A stretch of 41,881 nucleotides of DNA, taken from the NCBI RefSeq assembly GCF_937890665.1, contig NZ_CALADU010000105.1, positions 1 to 41,881 of the forward strand, written 5' to 3'. Position 1 is the stretch's first letter. Each line of letters starts with the position of its first letter. Both the position numbers and the translations under genes were made by a program. This document shows positions 1 to 7,996 of this stretch, in pieces. The notes beneath the pieces are model-generated. The model did no database searches, was not told the origin of the DNA, and saw only the letters and a list, made by a program, of their open reading frames with translations. This DNA comes from an uncultured Subdoligranulum sp. GTDB taxonomy: Bacteria > Bacillota_A > Clostridia > Oscillospirales > Ruminococcaceae.

Positions 1-61
1 AGCACAGCCCTTGGAGAGGGGCTCTAATAACTACTACTCTATAATACAAGGAGGTCCCGCC

Positions 62-976
62 ATGCACGTTCTATGGCTTGTCAGTATGACCCTGCCGCAG
101 GCGGCTGCCGCTTGCGGGCTGCCCGGAGCCAGCGATGTGAGCGGTGGTTGGCTGACCAAGAACGAGTGCCATCTGCGGGACTACATTTTGCGCTACCCCG
201 AAAAGGTGGCCCAGATGAACACCCGGGAACTGGCCCAAGCCAGCTTTACCAGCCCGTCGGCGGTCATCCGCTTCTGCCAAAAATTCGGCTGCAAGGGGCT
301 GAAGGACTTCAAAGCCGAGCTGTTCGCCCAGACGAGCGCCCTAGCCGAGGAAGAGCCGCCGGACGGCAACTATCCCTTTGGGCCGGATACCCCGGCGGCG
401 CAGGTCACGGCGTCGGTGCTGCGGCTGGAGCAGGAGGCTCTGCGCCGTCTGTGGCTGACCCTGCAGCCCGAGCAGGTGGCCCGGGCGGTGGAACTGCTGG
501 CCAAGGCTCAGTCCATCGACCTCTGCGCCATCGGCACCAGCGGCCATATGAGCGCGGACTTCGCCTTCCGGCTGCGCAAGTTCGGGCGGCGGGTCAATGT
601 GGTTTCCGACCGGGTGGACCTGAGTTACAGCATCCAGCAGATGGATGCCACCCACTGCCTGTTGGTGGCGTCCTACTCCGGCGCCAACGAACAACTGCGC
701 ATCTCGCTGCAAGCCGCCCGGGAACATCAGGTGCCGGTGGTGACCATCACCGCCCGGCCGGACAGCATGGCCGGTATGCAGGCCGATGCCCTGTTGTTGC
801 TGCCACCGCTGGAATCCAACGACGATAAAATCTCCACCTTTGCCTCCTCCATTGCCGAAAAAGCGGTGCTGGATGTGCTGTTTGCCCACCTGTACCAGAT
901 GGACTACGCCCGCAACACCGCCTTTGTACGCTCTGACGCCGCCCGTCTGGCCGATGTGCGGATCAAACAACCGTAA
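62..976 (+). CDS. MurR/RpiR-family transcriptional regulator (HTH + SIS)
   Basis: This is a sugar-phosphate-responsive DNA-binding regulator of the RpiR family. The N-terminal part (about residues 35-95) is an HTH_6 domain, with the family-typical stretch TSPSAVIRFCQKFGCKGLKDFK. The C-terminal half is a SIS domain that would bind a phosphosugar (CAIGTSGHMSADF, then VASYSGANEQL). I chose ATG 62 because AAGGAGG lies at 48-54 with 7-base spacing; an upstream in-frame ATG at 11 has no such site. Length (304 aa) is slightly above the usual 280-290 because of an N-terminal extension of about 25 residues. It is monocistronic, closed by the hairpin at 981-1012. Its target is not evident; the region to its left is outside the window. 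The family call is secure, the effector unknown. Confidence 0.9.
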   Translation: MHVLWLVSMTLPQAAAACGLPGASDVSGGWLTKNECHLRDYILRYPEKVAQMNTRELAQASFTSPSAVIRFCQKFGCKGLKDFKAELFAQTSALAEEEPPDGNYPFGPDTPAAQVTASVLRLEQEALRRLWLTLQPEQVARAVELLAKAQSIDLCAIGTSGHMSADFAFRLRKFGRRVNVVSDRVDLSYSIQQMDATHCLLVASYSGANEQLRISLQAAREHQVPVVTITARPDSMAGMQADALLLLPPLESNDDKISTFASSIAEKAVLDVLFAHLYQMDYARNTAFVRSDAARLADVRIKQP

Positions 977-980
977 ACCA

Positions 981-1017
981 AAAGACACCCGCGCAGCCGC
1001 GCGGGTGTCTTTTTTTC
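981..1017. terminator. Bidirectional intrinsic terminator between convergent genes
   Basis: An 11-bp perfect stem (GACACCCGCGC at 984-994, GCGCGGGTGTC at 999-1009) with loop AGCC is followed by eight T on the + strand and preceded by AAAA. It ends the RpiR gene strongly and could also end the convergent O-acylation pair. Confidence 0.9.
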
Positions 1018-1029
1018 TCGGTATGCCGG

Positions 1030-2154
1030 TCAGGCTGGGTCGGTCTGGGCTGCCCAAGTCAGCAGGGTGTCCAGACGGCCCGAAAGATTGTCGCTGAACC
1101 GTTCGCCCACTTCCACCACGACCACAGGGGGCAGGGTGGGCTGCTGGGCCGTCAGGTTTTCCACCGACAGCAGGTTGCCGTGGAGCACCAAGGTCTTATC
1201 AAAGCCTTGGGCCAGACGGCTGCCCAAGGCGGCGCCAAAGCTGTCCCGCACCAGCAGCAGGTTTTGGGTGCCGCTGCCCTGATAGCGGGTCAGCTCGGTT
1301 TCGGAGGTGCCCTCGGTACACTGGGCGGCGGGGGCGTCCACCTCATAGTAGAGATCGTCGGTGCAAAAGGCCCAGCTCCCGCACATGTTGGCCAAATCGG
1401 TGGGGGCGGTCTTTTCCTCGTTCACCTGTACGGCGGGCAGGGTGTCGGCATAGGGCAGGTCCAGCGCTTGCAGCAACTGTTGGGCGGCCAGCCAAGCGCC
1501 CACGTCGTTCCAGTGGGTGTCGTATTTGTAGTAAACCTGCGTGGTCTGTCCGGCGGTTTGCAGTGCTTCCAGCGGGAAAAGCACCGGCACCTCGGTATTT
1601 TGGCGCAGGTAGTCCGTCAGGCTCTGCACCCGGGTGGGGCGGGCTACCACCGGGATGCTGTCCGGCATGTACTGGCTGTACACGCCCTCCTTGGCAGGGG
1701 CAAACAGAATCGCCAGACGGCTGCCCTTTTGGGCCAGAACGTCTGCCAACTGCTGTACCTTGTCGGCCAAGGCCGCCATCTCCTCCTGCGAGTAGGCGGT
1801 AAGGCCCTGATAGTCCGAGATACTGCTGGAATCCCCCACATCCTGTAAGAAGAGCCAGCCGTTTTTGCCCAGCAGCACGTTGGAGGAATCCAGACTGCCC
1901 ACCAGCCGGTCCGCCCCGGCTTTCAGGGTAAGGAACCCGTTGCGGAAGGGGGCGTGGTCCTCCAGCCAATCCTCAAACTGGGCCGGCCACTGTTCCAAAG
2001 AGGTCTCGGCGGAGGGAAAGGCGGTCAGGGTACGGTTTTCGTAGTTGGTGGTATCGCACAGGGGTTTTAGGCCCAGCCAGAGCAGCCCGGGCCCCACCAG
2101 CAGGGCGGCAAACCCGGCGACGAGTCCCAACTGTATTTTGCGGTTTTTGTCCAT
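1030..2154 (-). CDS. DHHW/AlgX-like SGNH-fold exported protein
   Basis: This is a probable partner of the adjacent MBOAT acyltransferase in O-acetylating a cell-surface polysaccharide. An N-terminal membrane anchor (residues 8-28) places the body outside the membrane. The SGNH/AlgX-type catalytic signatures are YDTHWN (D212, H214) and RDSFGAAL (S305). The early segment LFLQDVGDSS is typical of the DHHW family. Start ATG 2154 has AAGGAG 9 bases upstream. It follows the MBOAT gene by 12 bp, so the two are almost certainly co-transcribed and translated together. No polysaccharide biosynthesis genes lie alongside, so the acceptor cannot be named. The role as acyl transfer partner is inferred from the neighbour; the fold call is from motifs. 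Confidence 0.85.
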   Translation of the reverse strand: MDKNRKIQLGLVAGFAALLVGPGLLWLGLKPLCDTTNYENRTLTAFPSAETSLEQWPAQFEDWLEDHAPFRNGFLTLKAGADRLVGSLDSSNVLLGKNGWLFLQDVGDSSSISDYQGLTAYSQEEMAALADKVQQLADVLAQKGSRLAILFAPAKEGVYSQYMPDSIPVVARPTRVQSLTDYLRQNTEVPVLFPLEALQTAGQTTQVYYKYDTHWNDVGAWLAAQQLLQALDLPYADTLPAVQVNEEKTAPTDLANMCGSWAFCTDDLYYEVDAPAAQCTEGTSETELTRYQGSGTQNLLLVRDSFGAALGSRLAQGFDKTLVLHGNLLSVENLTAQQPTLPPVVVVEVGERFSDNLSGRLDTLLTWAAQTDPA

Positions 2155-2166
2155 ATCCGGCGCTCC

Positions 2167-3579
2167 TTAAAAGCGGAAATAAATAAAGGGGTTGTAGGTG
2201 CCGCTGACCAGCAGGACCGTGCAGGCAAAGCCGATGACCAGCAGAGTCACGGTTTGCAGCGGGCCGGTGACCTCCTTATTATAAAGGGCAGCCTTGAACC
2301 GGGGGAAAAGGGCCTGTACCGGTCCGCAGAGGGCCAGCCCCGCCGCCACCAGCAGCAGGGTGCGGGGGTCGAGGTAGCGGGTCACGGGGTAGGCGGCGAA
2401 CCCGGCGGCGGGCAGCAGCATCGCTTTCAGCCAAAGCAGCCCGGCCCGCAGACCCGGCGCCCGGAAGATGACCCAGCCGCACAGGATAAAGAAGAGGGCA
2501 TACACCCGGGACAGCCAAGCGGGCAGCCGGGGCAGAAGGGGCTTCAGCACCGTCCGTTCCAGAATCAGCAGCACCCCGTACCAAACACCCCAAGCCACAA
2601 ACTGCCAGTTGGCGCCATGCCAAAGGCCGGTGGCCAGAAATACAAGGAAAAGGTTGATGAGGGTGCGCGCCAGACCTTTGCGGTTGCCGCCTAAGGGGAT
2701 GTACAGGTAGTCCCGGAACCACCCGGACAAGGTCATATGCCACCGCCGCCAGAACTCGCTGACCGTCTTGGACAGATAGGGGTAGTTGAAGTTTTCCGGG
2801 AAGTCGAAGCCGAACATCTGGCCCAGCCCGATGGCCATATCGGAATAGCCGGAAAAGTCGTAGTAGATCTGCAAGGTGTAGTACAATGTACCCAGCCAAG
2901 CCAGCGGGGTGCTGACCAGTCCCGGTTCCAGCGCAAAGACCTGATCGGCCCGGGCGGCGAACCCGTTGGCCAAAATCACCTTTTTGCCCAGCCCGTACAA
3001 AAACCGCTTGACGCCGTAGGAAAACCGGGTCAGGGAAACCGACCGGCAGGACAGTTGGTTTTCCACTTGGGTGTACAGCACGATGGGACCGGCCACCAAC
3101 TGGGGGAAAAAGCTCACATACAAAGCCACCCGGAACCAGCTTTTCTGCACGGCGGTCTTGCCCCGGTAAAGGTCGATGACATAGCTCATGGCCTGAAAGG
3201 TGTAGAAGCTGATGCCCAGCGGCAGGGCAATGTCCCGCACCGGCAGCAGTTGCCGGCCCGCCAGTGCAGCCAGCGTATTGGCGGCGAAGGTGTAATATTT
3301 AAAGTAGCCCAACAGCCCCAAGTTGGCGGCCACCGTGCAGACGAGGGCCGCTTTGCGGGCGGGGGCGGCGCCAAACCGGCCCAGACACAGCCCGCCCAGA
3401 TAATTTAGGGTGATGGAAACCAGCATCAGCAGGATGTACTTGGGTTCCCCCCAGCCGTAGAAAAAAAGGCTGGCGAAGAGCAGCAGGGCATTCTTGGACC
3501 GGATGCCGGGCAGCAGTTGGTAGACCAGCAAAACCACGGGAAGGAACAGCCAAAGAAAGACAAGGCTGGAAAAGAGCAT
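2167..3579 (-). CDS. MBOAT-family O-acyltransferase (AlgI/DltB-like)
   Basis: This is a polytopic membrane protein that moves acyl groups (usually acetyl) across the membrane to an extracellular polysaccharide or glycopolymer. The 470 residues contain about ten hydrophobic segments. The hallmark block is EFWRRWHMTLSGWFRDYLYIP (H281), followed by GLWHGANW with the invariant histidine H321. Length matches AlgI/PatA relatives (about 470-520 aa). Start ATG 3579 has AAAGGAG at 3590-3596. It is first in a two-gene operon with the SGNH-fold protein at 1030-2154 and has its own promoter at 3629-3657. There is no DltA/C/D or alginate gene nearby, so D-alanylation is unlikely and O-acetylation is inferred. 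Confidence 0.9.
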   Translation of the reverse strand: MLFSSLVFLWLFLPVVLLVYQLLPGIRSKNALLLFASLFFYGWGEPKYILLMLVSITLNYLGGLCLGRFGAAPARKAALVCTVAANLGLLGYFKYYTFAANTLAALAGRQLLPVRDIALPLGISFYTFQAMSYVIDLYRGKTAVQKSWFRVALYVSFFPQLVAGPIVLYTQVENQLSCRSVSLTRFSYGVKRFLYGLGKKVILANGFAARADQVFALEPGLVSTPLAWLGTLYYTLQIYYDFSGYSDMAIGLGQMFGFDFPENFNYPYLSKTVSEFWRRWHMTLSGWFRDYLYIPLGGNRKGLARTLINLFLVFLATGLWHGANWQFVAWGVWYGVLLILERTVLKPLLPRLPAWLSRVYALFFILCGWVIFRAPGLRAGLLWLKAMLLPAAGFAAYPVTRYLDPRTLLLVAAGLALCGPVQALFPRFKAALYNKEVTGPLQTVTLLVIGFACTVLLVSGTYNPFIYFRF

Positions 3580-3628
3580 GGGCGAAGTTCTCCTTTGCAG
3601 GCCCGCAAGGGGGGCTAGAATCCTTGTC

Positions 3629-3657
3629 AGTATAACATTTTTCTACTCAAGCCGCAA
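3629..3657 (-). promoter_or_regulatory. Sigma-A promoter for the MBOAT operon
   Basis: Minus-strand TTGCGG (3657-3652), 17-bp spacer, TATACT (3634-3629) with an extended TG upstream of the -10. It lies about 50 bp before the MBOAT start codon. Confidence 0.6.
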
Positions 3658-3671
3658 TGGAGCGGTACACA

Positions 3672-3704
3672 AAAAAAGCCCCCCTTCCGCGCAGGAAAGG
3701 GGGA
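3672..3704 (-). terminator. Intrinsic terminator of the glycerate kinase operon
   Basis: Minus-strand hairpin with arms CCCCCTTTCC and GGAAGGGGG (one bulged A) is followed by seven T. It lies 20 bp after the glycerate kinase stop codon and before the MBOAT promoter. Confidence 0.85.
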
Positions 3705-3725
3705 AAAGGCAGGGGACGAGGGCGC

Positions 3726-4961
3726 TCAGCCCTGTACCAGTCCCACCGCCACGTCATTGACGTTGGTGCCGGTCGGCCCGGTGATGACCAGCCCGCCCAC
3801 CGCCTGCAAGGCGTGGTAGGCGTCGTTTTGGGCCAGCACGGTGGGCACCTCCAGCCCGGCGGCCCGCAGGGCCTGCATGGTTTCGCCGTCCACATAGCCG
3901 CCGGCGGCGTCGGTGGGGCCGTCAGTGCCGTCCGACCCCACGCTGAAAAGGGCCACCCCCGGCAGGCCGTCCAGTTCCGGGGCGGCGGCCAGCGCCAGTT
4001 CTTGGTTGCGGCCCCCCAACCCGGTGCCGGTCAGCCGCACCACCGTTTCGCCCCCGGCCACAAAGGCCAGCTTGCGGCCCTGCCCGGCGTGGCTGTGCAG
4101 AATGCTGGCCAGAAAGCTGCCGGCCTCTCGGGCTTGGCAGCACAGCCGGTCGGTAAGCAGGACCGGCTCGTAGCCCAGCGCTTGGCACTGGCTGGCCGCA
4201 GCGGCGCAAAGAGTCCGCACGCTGCCGGTGATCTGCAAGGTCACGTTGTCCAGCGCCTTGGGGGTCTCTTGGTCCAGCAGCGCCCGGGCCGTGGGGGAAA
4301 GCCGCAGGCCATATTGGGCGGCGATGGCCCGGGCCTCGGTGCAGGTGGACGGGTCGGGGCTTACCGGTCCCGAGGCGATCATCGCCGGCGGGTCCCCCAA
4401 AATGTCGGAGAGCACCACCGCAAAGACCTTGGCAGGGGCACAGGCCAGCCCAAACCGGCCCCCTTTGACCGCCGACAGCCGCTTGCGCACCGTGTTCATC
4501 TGGACGATGTCGGCGCCGCAGGCCAGCAGTTGGCGGGTAATGTCCTGCAATTCCTCGGCGGGCAGCAAGGGCTTTTCCAACAGGGCGCTGCCCCCGCCGG
4601 AGAGCAAAAACACCACGGTGTCCTGCTCGGTCAGGCCCCGCACCAGCGTCAGGGCTTCCTCGGTGGCGGCAAAGCTCTGGGCATCGGGCACGGGGTGGCC
4701 TGCCTCCCGGCAGCGCAGACCGGGCAATTCCCCCCGCAGATGGCCGTATTTGGTAATGACGATGCCATCGTCCACCCGGCCCAGCACGGCCAGCGCCGCG
4801 TGGGCCATCTGCCAAGCCGCCTTGCCCACCGCCACCAACAGGGTGCGGCCGGACCCCGGCACAAAGGTTTGCAGCGCCCGGGCCACCGCCTGATCGGGCA
4901 GCACGGCCTGAATACTGGCGGTCAAAATCGCGTCGGCGTCGGCGCGCAGTTGGGTGTTCAT
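3726..4961 (-). CDS. Glycerate 2-kinase, MOFRL/DUF4147 family
   Basis: This enzyme phosphorylates D-glycerate to 2-phosphoglycerate, feeding glycolysis. The 411-residue length and layout fit the GckA/TtuD type. An N-terminal DUF4147 Rossmann-like domain carries VAVGKAAWQMAHAAL, the phosphate loop LLSGGGSALLEKP, and the DIVQMNTVRKRLSAVKGGR block. A C-terminal MOFRL domain carries GGRNQELAL and SVGSDGTDGPTDAAGG. Start ATG 4961 has AAAGGAG 9 bases upstream. It lies 24 bp after the Gfo/Idh/MocA oxidoreductase gene, suggesting one operon. The oxidoreductase may generate an acid or keto intermediate ending in glycerate, but that link is inference. The kinase assignment is strong. Confidence 0.9.
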   Translation of the reverse strand: MNTQLRADADAILTASIQAVLPDQAVARALQTFVPGSGRTLLVAVGKAAWQMAHAALAVLGRVDDGIVITKYGHLRGELPGLRCREAGHPVPDAQSFAATEEALTLVRGLTEQDTVVFLLSGGGSALLEKPLLPAEELQDITRQLLACGADIVQMNTVRKRLSAVKGGRFGLACAPAKVFAVVLSDILGDPPAMIASGPVSPDPSTCTEARAIAAQYGLRLSPTARALLDQETPKALDNVTLQITGSVRTLCAAAASQCQALGYEPVLLTDRLCCQAREAGSFLASILHSHAGQGRKLAFVAGGETVVRLTGTGLGGRNQELALAAAPELDGLPGVALFSVGSDGTDGPTDAAGGYVDGETMQALRAAGLEVPTVLAQNDAYHALQAVGGLVITGPTGTNVNDVAVGLVQG

Positions 4962-4985
4962 GGGGGATTCTCCTTTACAAACCGG

Positions 4986-6146
4986 TCAGCCCATGTTGCT
5001 GCTGGCCAAGGTGATTTCGTTGTGGGTGAACTGGGACAAAAAGCCGGTCTTTTTATAAAAGTGGGGCATTCGGGTCTGGACGCCCGTTCGGGTGTAGAAG
5101 GGGTCGTCGGGGGTGATGGGCAGCGTCACCGGGGCGTTTTCCGACGCCGACTTGTAGATGGCCATGATCAGCTCCATCGTGTTGCGGCCCGCCTGTCCAT
5201 CGCTGATCAGCGGCGCGCCCTCGTCCACCGCCCGCAGCAGGTTGTCCGCCAACCCGGCGTGACCCTCGTAGGCAAGGGGCGGCATCGCCGCGTAGGCGGC
5301 CTCCAGCTCGGTCAGCAGGGCGGTGTTTTCCCGGGGAAACCCGTTCTCCTGCGGGGTGTCGGCGCTCAGCGCGTGGGGGATCTCCAGCACGGCGTTCTCA
5401 CAGGCAAAGCTCAGGGCCTGCTTCTGGCCGTGGCTTACCAGATTGGCGGTGAGCTGGGCAAAGCTGCCGTCGTCAAACCGCAGCATCGCCATGGACAGGT
5501 CCTCTTCCTCGCTGTTGGTGTGGGCCACGTTGCCGATCATCGCCGTCACCTGCCGGGGCATGCCCGCCATCCAAGCCAGCAGGTCGATGTGGTGTACGGC
5601 ATGGACCAGCGTGCAGCCGCCGCCCTCGGTGGCCCAACTGCCCCGCCAAGCCAAGTCGTAGTAGCTGCGGCCCCGGTACCACAGGGAATTTACCTGCGTG
5701 TAGAGCAGCTTGCCGGGCAGACCGCTGTCCAGCAACTGCTTGGTCCGCCAGATGGGGGTCAGGCAGCGGCTTTGGGCCACCACCGCCAGTTGGTTCCCGG
5801 TGCGGCGGGCGGCGTCCAGCATGGTGTCGCACTCCGCCAGCGAGGGCGCCATGGGTTTTTCCACCAGCACATGGCAGCCGTGTTCCAGCGCCCAGACGGT
5901 GATCTCGCAATGGCTGTCGGGGGGCGTCATCACCGAGACGATGTCACACCCCGATTCCTCGATGGCCTGCCGGTAGTCGGTGTAGGCCACGGCGTCCAGC
6001 CCGGCGGCTTCGATGGCTTGGCGGGCCGATTCGGTGTGGCGGGCCACGATGCCTACCACCTTGGCCCGGTCCCCCAGGGCGCCGAACGCCTGAATGTGGG
6101 CGGGACAGATGGACCCCGCCCCGATGAGCAATACCTTGTGCTGCAT
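4986..6146 (-). CDS. Gfo/Idh/MocA-family NAD(P)-dependent oxidoreductase
   Basis: This is a sugar or polyol dehydrogenase-like enzyme, cytoplasmic, substrate unknown. The N-terminal Rossmann fold has the dinucleotide motif LLIGAGSICPAH (residues 6-17). It is followed by SVMTPPDSHCEI and the family signature VLVEKPMAPS, whose lysine is the usual catalytic residue. The C-terminal half is the substrate-binding alpha/beta domain, with HAVHHIDLLAWM. Length (386 aa) is normal. Start ATG 6146 is preceded by GGGAGGG. It is first in an operon with the glycerate 2-kinase downstream, and has a promoter at 6186-6214. The pairing suggests catabolism of a sugar acid or inositol-like compound, but nothing fixes the substrate. 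Confidence 0.88.
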   Translation of the reverse strand: MQHKVLLIGAGSICPAHIQAFGALGDRAKVVGIVARHTESARQAIEAAGLDAVAYTDYRQAIEESGCDIVSVMTPPDSHCEITVWALEHGCHVLVEKPMAPSLAECDTMLDAARRTGNQLAVVAQSRCLTPIWRTKQLLDSGLPGKLLYTQVNSLWYRGRSYYDLAWRGSWATEGGGCTLVHAVHHIDLLAWMAGMPRQVTAMIGNVAHTNSEEEDLSMAMLRFDDGSFAQLTANLVSHGQKQALSFACENAVLEIPHALSADTPQENGFPRENTALLTELEAAYAAMPPLAYEGHAGLADNLLRAVDEGAPLISDGQAGRNTMELIMAIYKSASENAPVTLPITPDDPFYTRTGVQTRMPHFYKKTGFLSQFTHNEITLASSNMG

Positions 6147-6185
6147 ACAGAACCCTCCCTGCGGCGAATGGTTTTTCTTGCTTCG

Positions 6186-6214
6186 ATGATACCACAGCCC
6201 GCGGGGGATTGCAA
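6186..6214 (-). promoter_or_regulatory. Sigma-A promoter for the oxidoreductase-glycerate kinase operon
   Basis: Minus-strand TTGCAA (6214-6209), 17-bp spacer, TATCAT (6191-6186) with an extended TG element. It lies 40 bp before the oxidoreductase start. Confidence 0.55.
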
Positions 6215-6230
6215 CGCGGCCCGACCGCGC

Positions 6231-6264
6231 AAAAAGCCCCCGGCCGCAGGGCGCGGCCGGGGGC
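6231..6264 (-). terminator. Intrinsic terminator after sdaAA
   Basis: A 12-bp perfect GC stem (6236-6247 with 6253-6264, 5-base loop) is followed on the minus strand by five T. It lies 14 bp after the sdaAA stop. Confidence 0.9.
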
Positions 6265-6278
6265 GGAAACGGCGAGCG

Positions 6279-7166
6279 TCAACGGTCGCCGAATACCTGT
6301 TTGCAAAGGCGGCAGGCGGTGGGGGTGGCGGCCAGACCGCCCTCGGCGGTCTCCTTTAGGGTGGGGGACATGGCGTTGCCCACCCGGCGCATGGCCACAA
6401 TGACCTCGTCGGCGGGAATGCGGCTGCCGATGCCCGCCAAGGCCAGCTCGGCGGCCATAAAGGCGATGGCTGCCCCCGAGGCATTGCGCTTGATGCAGGG
6501 GATCTCCACCAGCCCCGCCACCGGATCACAGACCAGACCCAACTGGCATTTCAGGGCGATGGCCACCGCGTCGTCCAGCATCTGGGGCGTCCCGCCGCTC
6601 AGTTCCACCAAGGCGGCGGCCGCCATGGCCGCGGCGCTGCCGCACTCCGCTTGGCAGCCGCCCTGCGCCCCGGCCAGACAGGCGTTTTCGGCAATGACCA
6701 GCCCCACGGCGCTGGCCGTGAAAAGACTCATCACGCAGTCCTGTTCGGTGGCGCCCTGTTCCTGCATGGTCAGCAGCACGGCGGGCAGAATGCCGCAGCT
6801 GCCGGCGGTGGGGGCCGCCACCACCCGGCCCATGGCGGCGTTCAGTTCGCTGACTGCCAGCGCCCGGTAGAGCGCCCCGCCCAGCACCGGGCCGGTCAGG
6901 TTTTGGCCGCTTTCTACCCGGCGGCGCATCTTGTAGGCGTCGCCCCCCGTCAGCCCGCTGGTGGACCGCAGGTCGGGCTGGCACCCCGGCTCGATGCAGG
7001 CTGCCATTACCTTGAAATTCTCCTGCATACGGCGGTAGACTTCCGCCTCGCTCTGTTCCAACTGGGCGGCCTGCTGGCGCAGCACCAGCGCCGACAGCGG
7101 TTCGCCCGCCCGGGCGGCGGCTTCCACCAGCCCGGCCAAGGAATGATAGTTCAGTTCTTCCGACAT
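6279..7166 (-). CDS. sdaAA: L-serine ammonia-lyase, Fe-S dependent, alpha subunit
   Basis: This subunit carries the catalytic [4Fe-4S] cluster that deaminates L-serine to pyruvate and ammonia. Three cysteines align in spacing with known cluster ligands of this family: C171 (GGCQAEC), C213 (VCDPVAG) and C224 (EIPCIKRN), 42 and 11 residues apart. The stretch AAPTAGSCGILPAVLL is the family signature. Length (295 aa) is normal for the split alpha chain. Start ATG 7166 has a strong AAGGAGG. It follows the beta subunit gene by 19 bp; the two form an operon from the promoter at 7880-7908 to the terminator at 6231-6264. The cluster makes the enzyme oxygen-labile, consistent with an anaerobe. Confidence 0.97.
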   Translation of the reverse strand: MSEELNYHSLAGLVEAAARAGEPLSALVLRQQAAQLEQSEAEVYRRMQENFKVMAACIEPGCQPDLRSTSGLTGGDAYKMRRRVESGQNLTGPVLGGALYRALAVSELNAAMGRVVAAPTAGSCGILPAVLLTMQEQGATEQDCVMSLFTASAVGLVIAENACLAGAQGGCQAECGSAAAMAAAALVELSGGTPQMLDDAVAIALKCQLGLVCDPVAGLVEIPCIKRNASGAAIAFMAAELALAGIGSRIPADEVIVAMRRVGNAMSPTLKETAEGGLAATPTACRLCKQVFGDR

Positions 7167-7185
7167 CGCACGTCCTCCTTCCGGG

Positions 7186-7842
7186 TCAGGGCAGCAGCGT
7201 GACGCAGAGCATCACGTCGGGCAGCGCCCGGACCTGTGCGGCCAAGGCTTCATCCAAGCCGCCGTCCATCTCGATGGTCATGACCGCCACGCCGCCTTTT
7301 TGACGGCGGGACAGGGAAAAGTTGCAGATATTCACGCCCCGGTCGGCCAGCAGGTCGGTGACCTCGGCAATGACGCCGGGCCGGTCCCGATGCTGTACGA
7401 TCAGGCTGGGATGCTGGCCGCTGATCCGCACCGGCATGCCGTTGATGGCGTCGATAACGATGTTGCCCCCGCCGATGCTGGACCCCCGCACCGTGATGGT
7501 GCCGCCCCGGCGTCCCGTCAGGGTCAGCACGGCGGTGTTGGGGTGGCCTTCGGGCAATTCCCCGGTGGAAAGCGTTACCTCCAGCCCCGTTTCCCGGGCG
7601 ATCTGGGGGGAAAACCGCAGCCGGGCATCGTCGGGGGTCATCCCCAAAATCCCGGCGATCAGCGCCTTGTCGGTGCCGTGGCCCTTGTAGGTCTTGGCAA
7701 AGCTGCCGTACAGTACGATCTGGGCGGCCACCGGCTCATCCTGCAAAAGCTGCCGGGCGATCTGCCCGATACGGGCCGCCCCCGCCGTATGGCTGCTGGA
7801 AGGACCGATCATCACCGGTCCAATGATGTCAAATACGTTCAT
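7186..7842 (-). CDS. sdaAB: L-serine ammonia-lyase, Fe-S dependent, beta subunit
   Basis: This is the partner subunit of the oxygen-labile serine dehydratase. The N-terminal part begins MNVFDIIGPVMIGPSSSHTAGAARIG, the universal opening of the beta domain. The C-terminal 70 residues form an ACT domain (LIVQHRDRPGVIAEVTDLLADRGVNI) that usually senses serine. I chose ATG 7842 because relatives begin at MNVFDII and a G-rich stretch precedes it. An in-frame ATG at 7860 would add six residues and has no ribosome site. Length is then 218 aa, typical. It is the first gene of the sdaAB-sdaAA operon. Confidence 0.96.
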   Translation of the reverse strand: MNVFDIIGPVMIGPSSSHTAGAARIGQIARQLLQDEPVAAQIVLYGSFAKTYKGHGTDKALIAGILGMTPDDARLRFSPQIARETGLEVTLSTGELPEGHPNTAVLTLTGRRGGTITVRGSSIGGGNIVIDAINGMPVRISGQHPSLIVQHRDRPGVIAEVTDLLADRGVNICNFSLSRRQKGGVAVMTIEMDGGLDEALAAQVRALPDVMLCVTLLP

Positions 7843-7879
7843 GGTTGCCCCATCCCCCATGGCATAGCGTTTTGGCTAA

Positions 7880-7908
7880 ATTGTACCATAGCCCCCGGGC
7901 AAAAACAA
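7880..7908 (-). promoter_or_regulatory. Sigma-A promoter for sdaAB-sdaAA
   Basis: Minus-strand TTGTTT (7908-7903), 17-bp spacer, TACAAT (7885-7880). It is back to back with the MATE promoter in the 150-bp intergenic region. Confidence 0.6.
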
Positions 7909-7920
7909 CCGCTCCGCCGC

Positions 7921-7949
7921 TTAACGGTGCGCAAAAAATGTGCTATAAT
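7921..7949 (+). promoter_or_regulatory. Sigma-A promoter for the MATE-GNAT-GH2 operon
   Basis: TTAACG (7921-7926), 17-bp spacer, TATAAT (7944-7949) with an extended TG. The perfect -10 lies 48 bp before the MATE start codon. Confidence 0.75.
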
Positions 7950-7996
7950 GGTTCTGGTTTTTAGGGTATAGGAAAAACGGAAAAAAGGAGTTCCCC

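Noticed and set aside
40..45. TATAAT before the RpiR gene
   Set aside because: It is a perfect -10 hexamer, but the ribosome site begins 2 bases later. A transcript from here would lack it, and there is no -35 at 17-22. Probably chance, unless the transcript starts elsewhere.
3657..6359. A 900-codon open frame on the + strand
   Set aside because: It lies antisense to the well-supported glycerate kinase and oxidoreductase genes, has no ribosome site, and encodes an Arg/Gly/His/Gln-rich sequence. Long antisense open frames are expected at this GC content.
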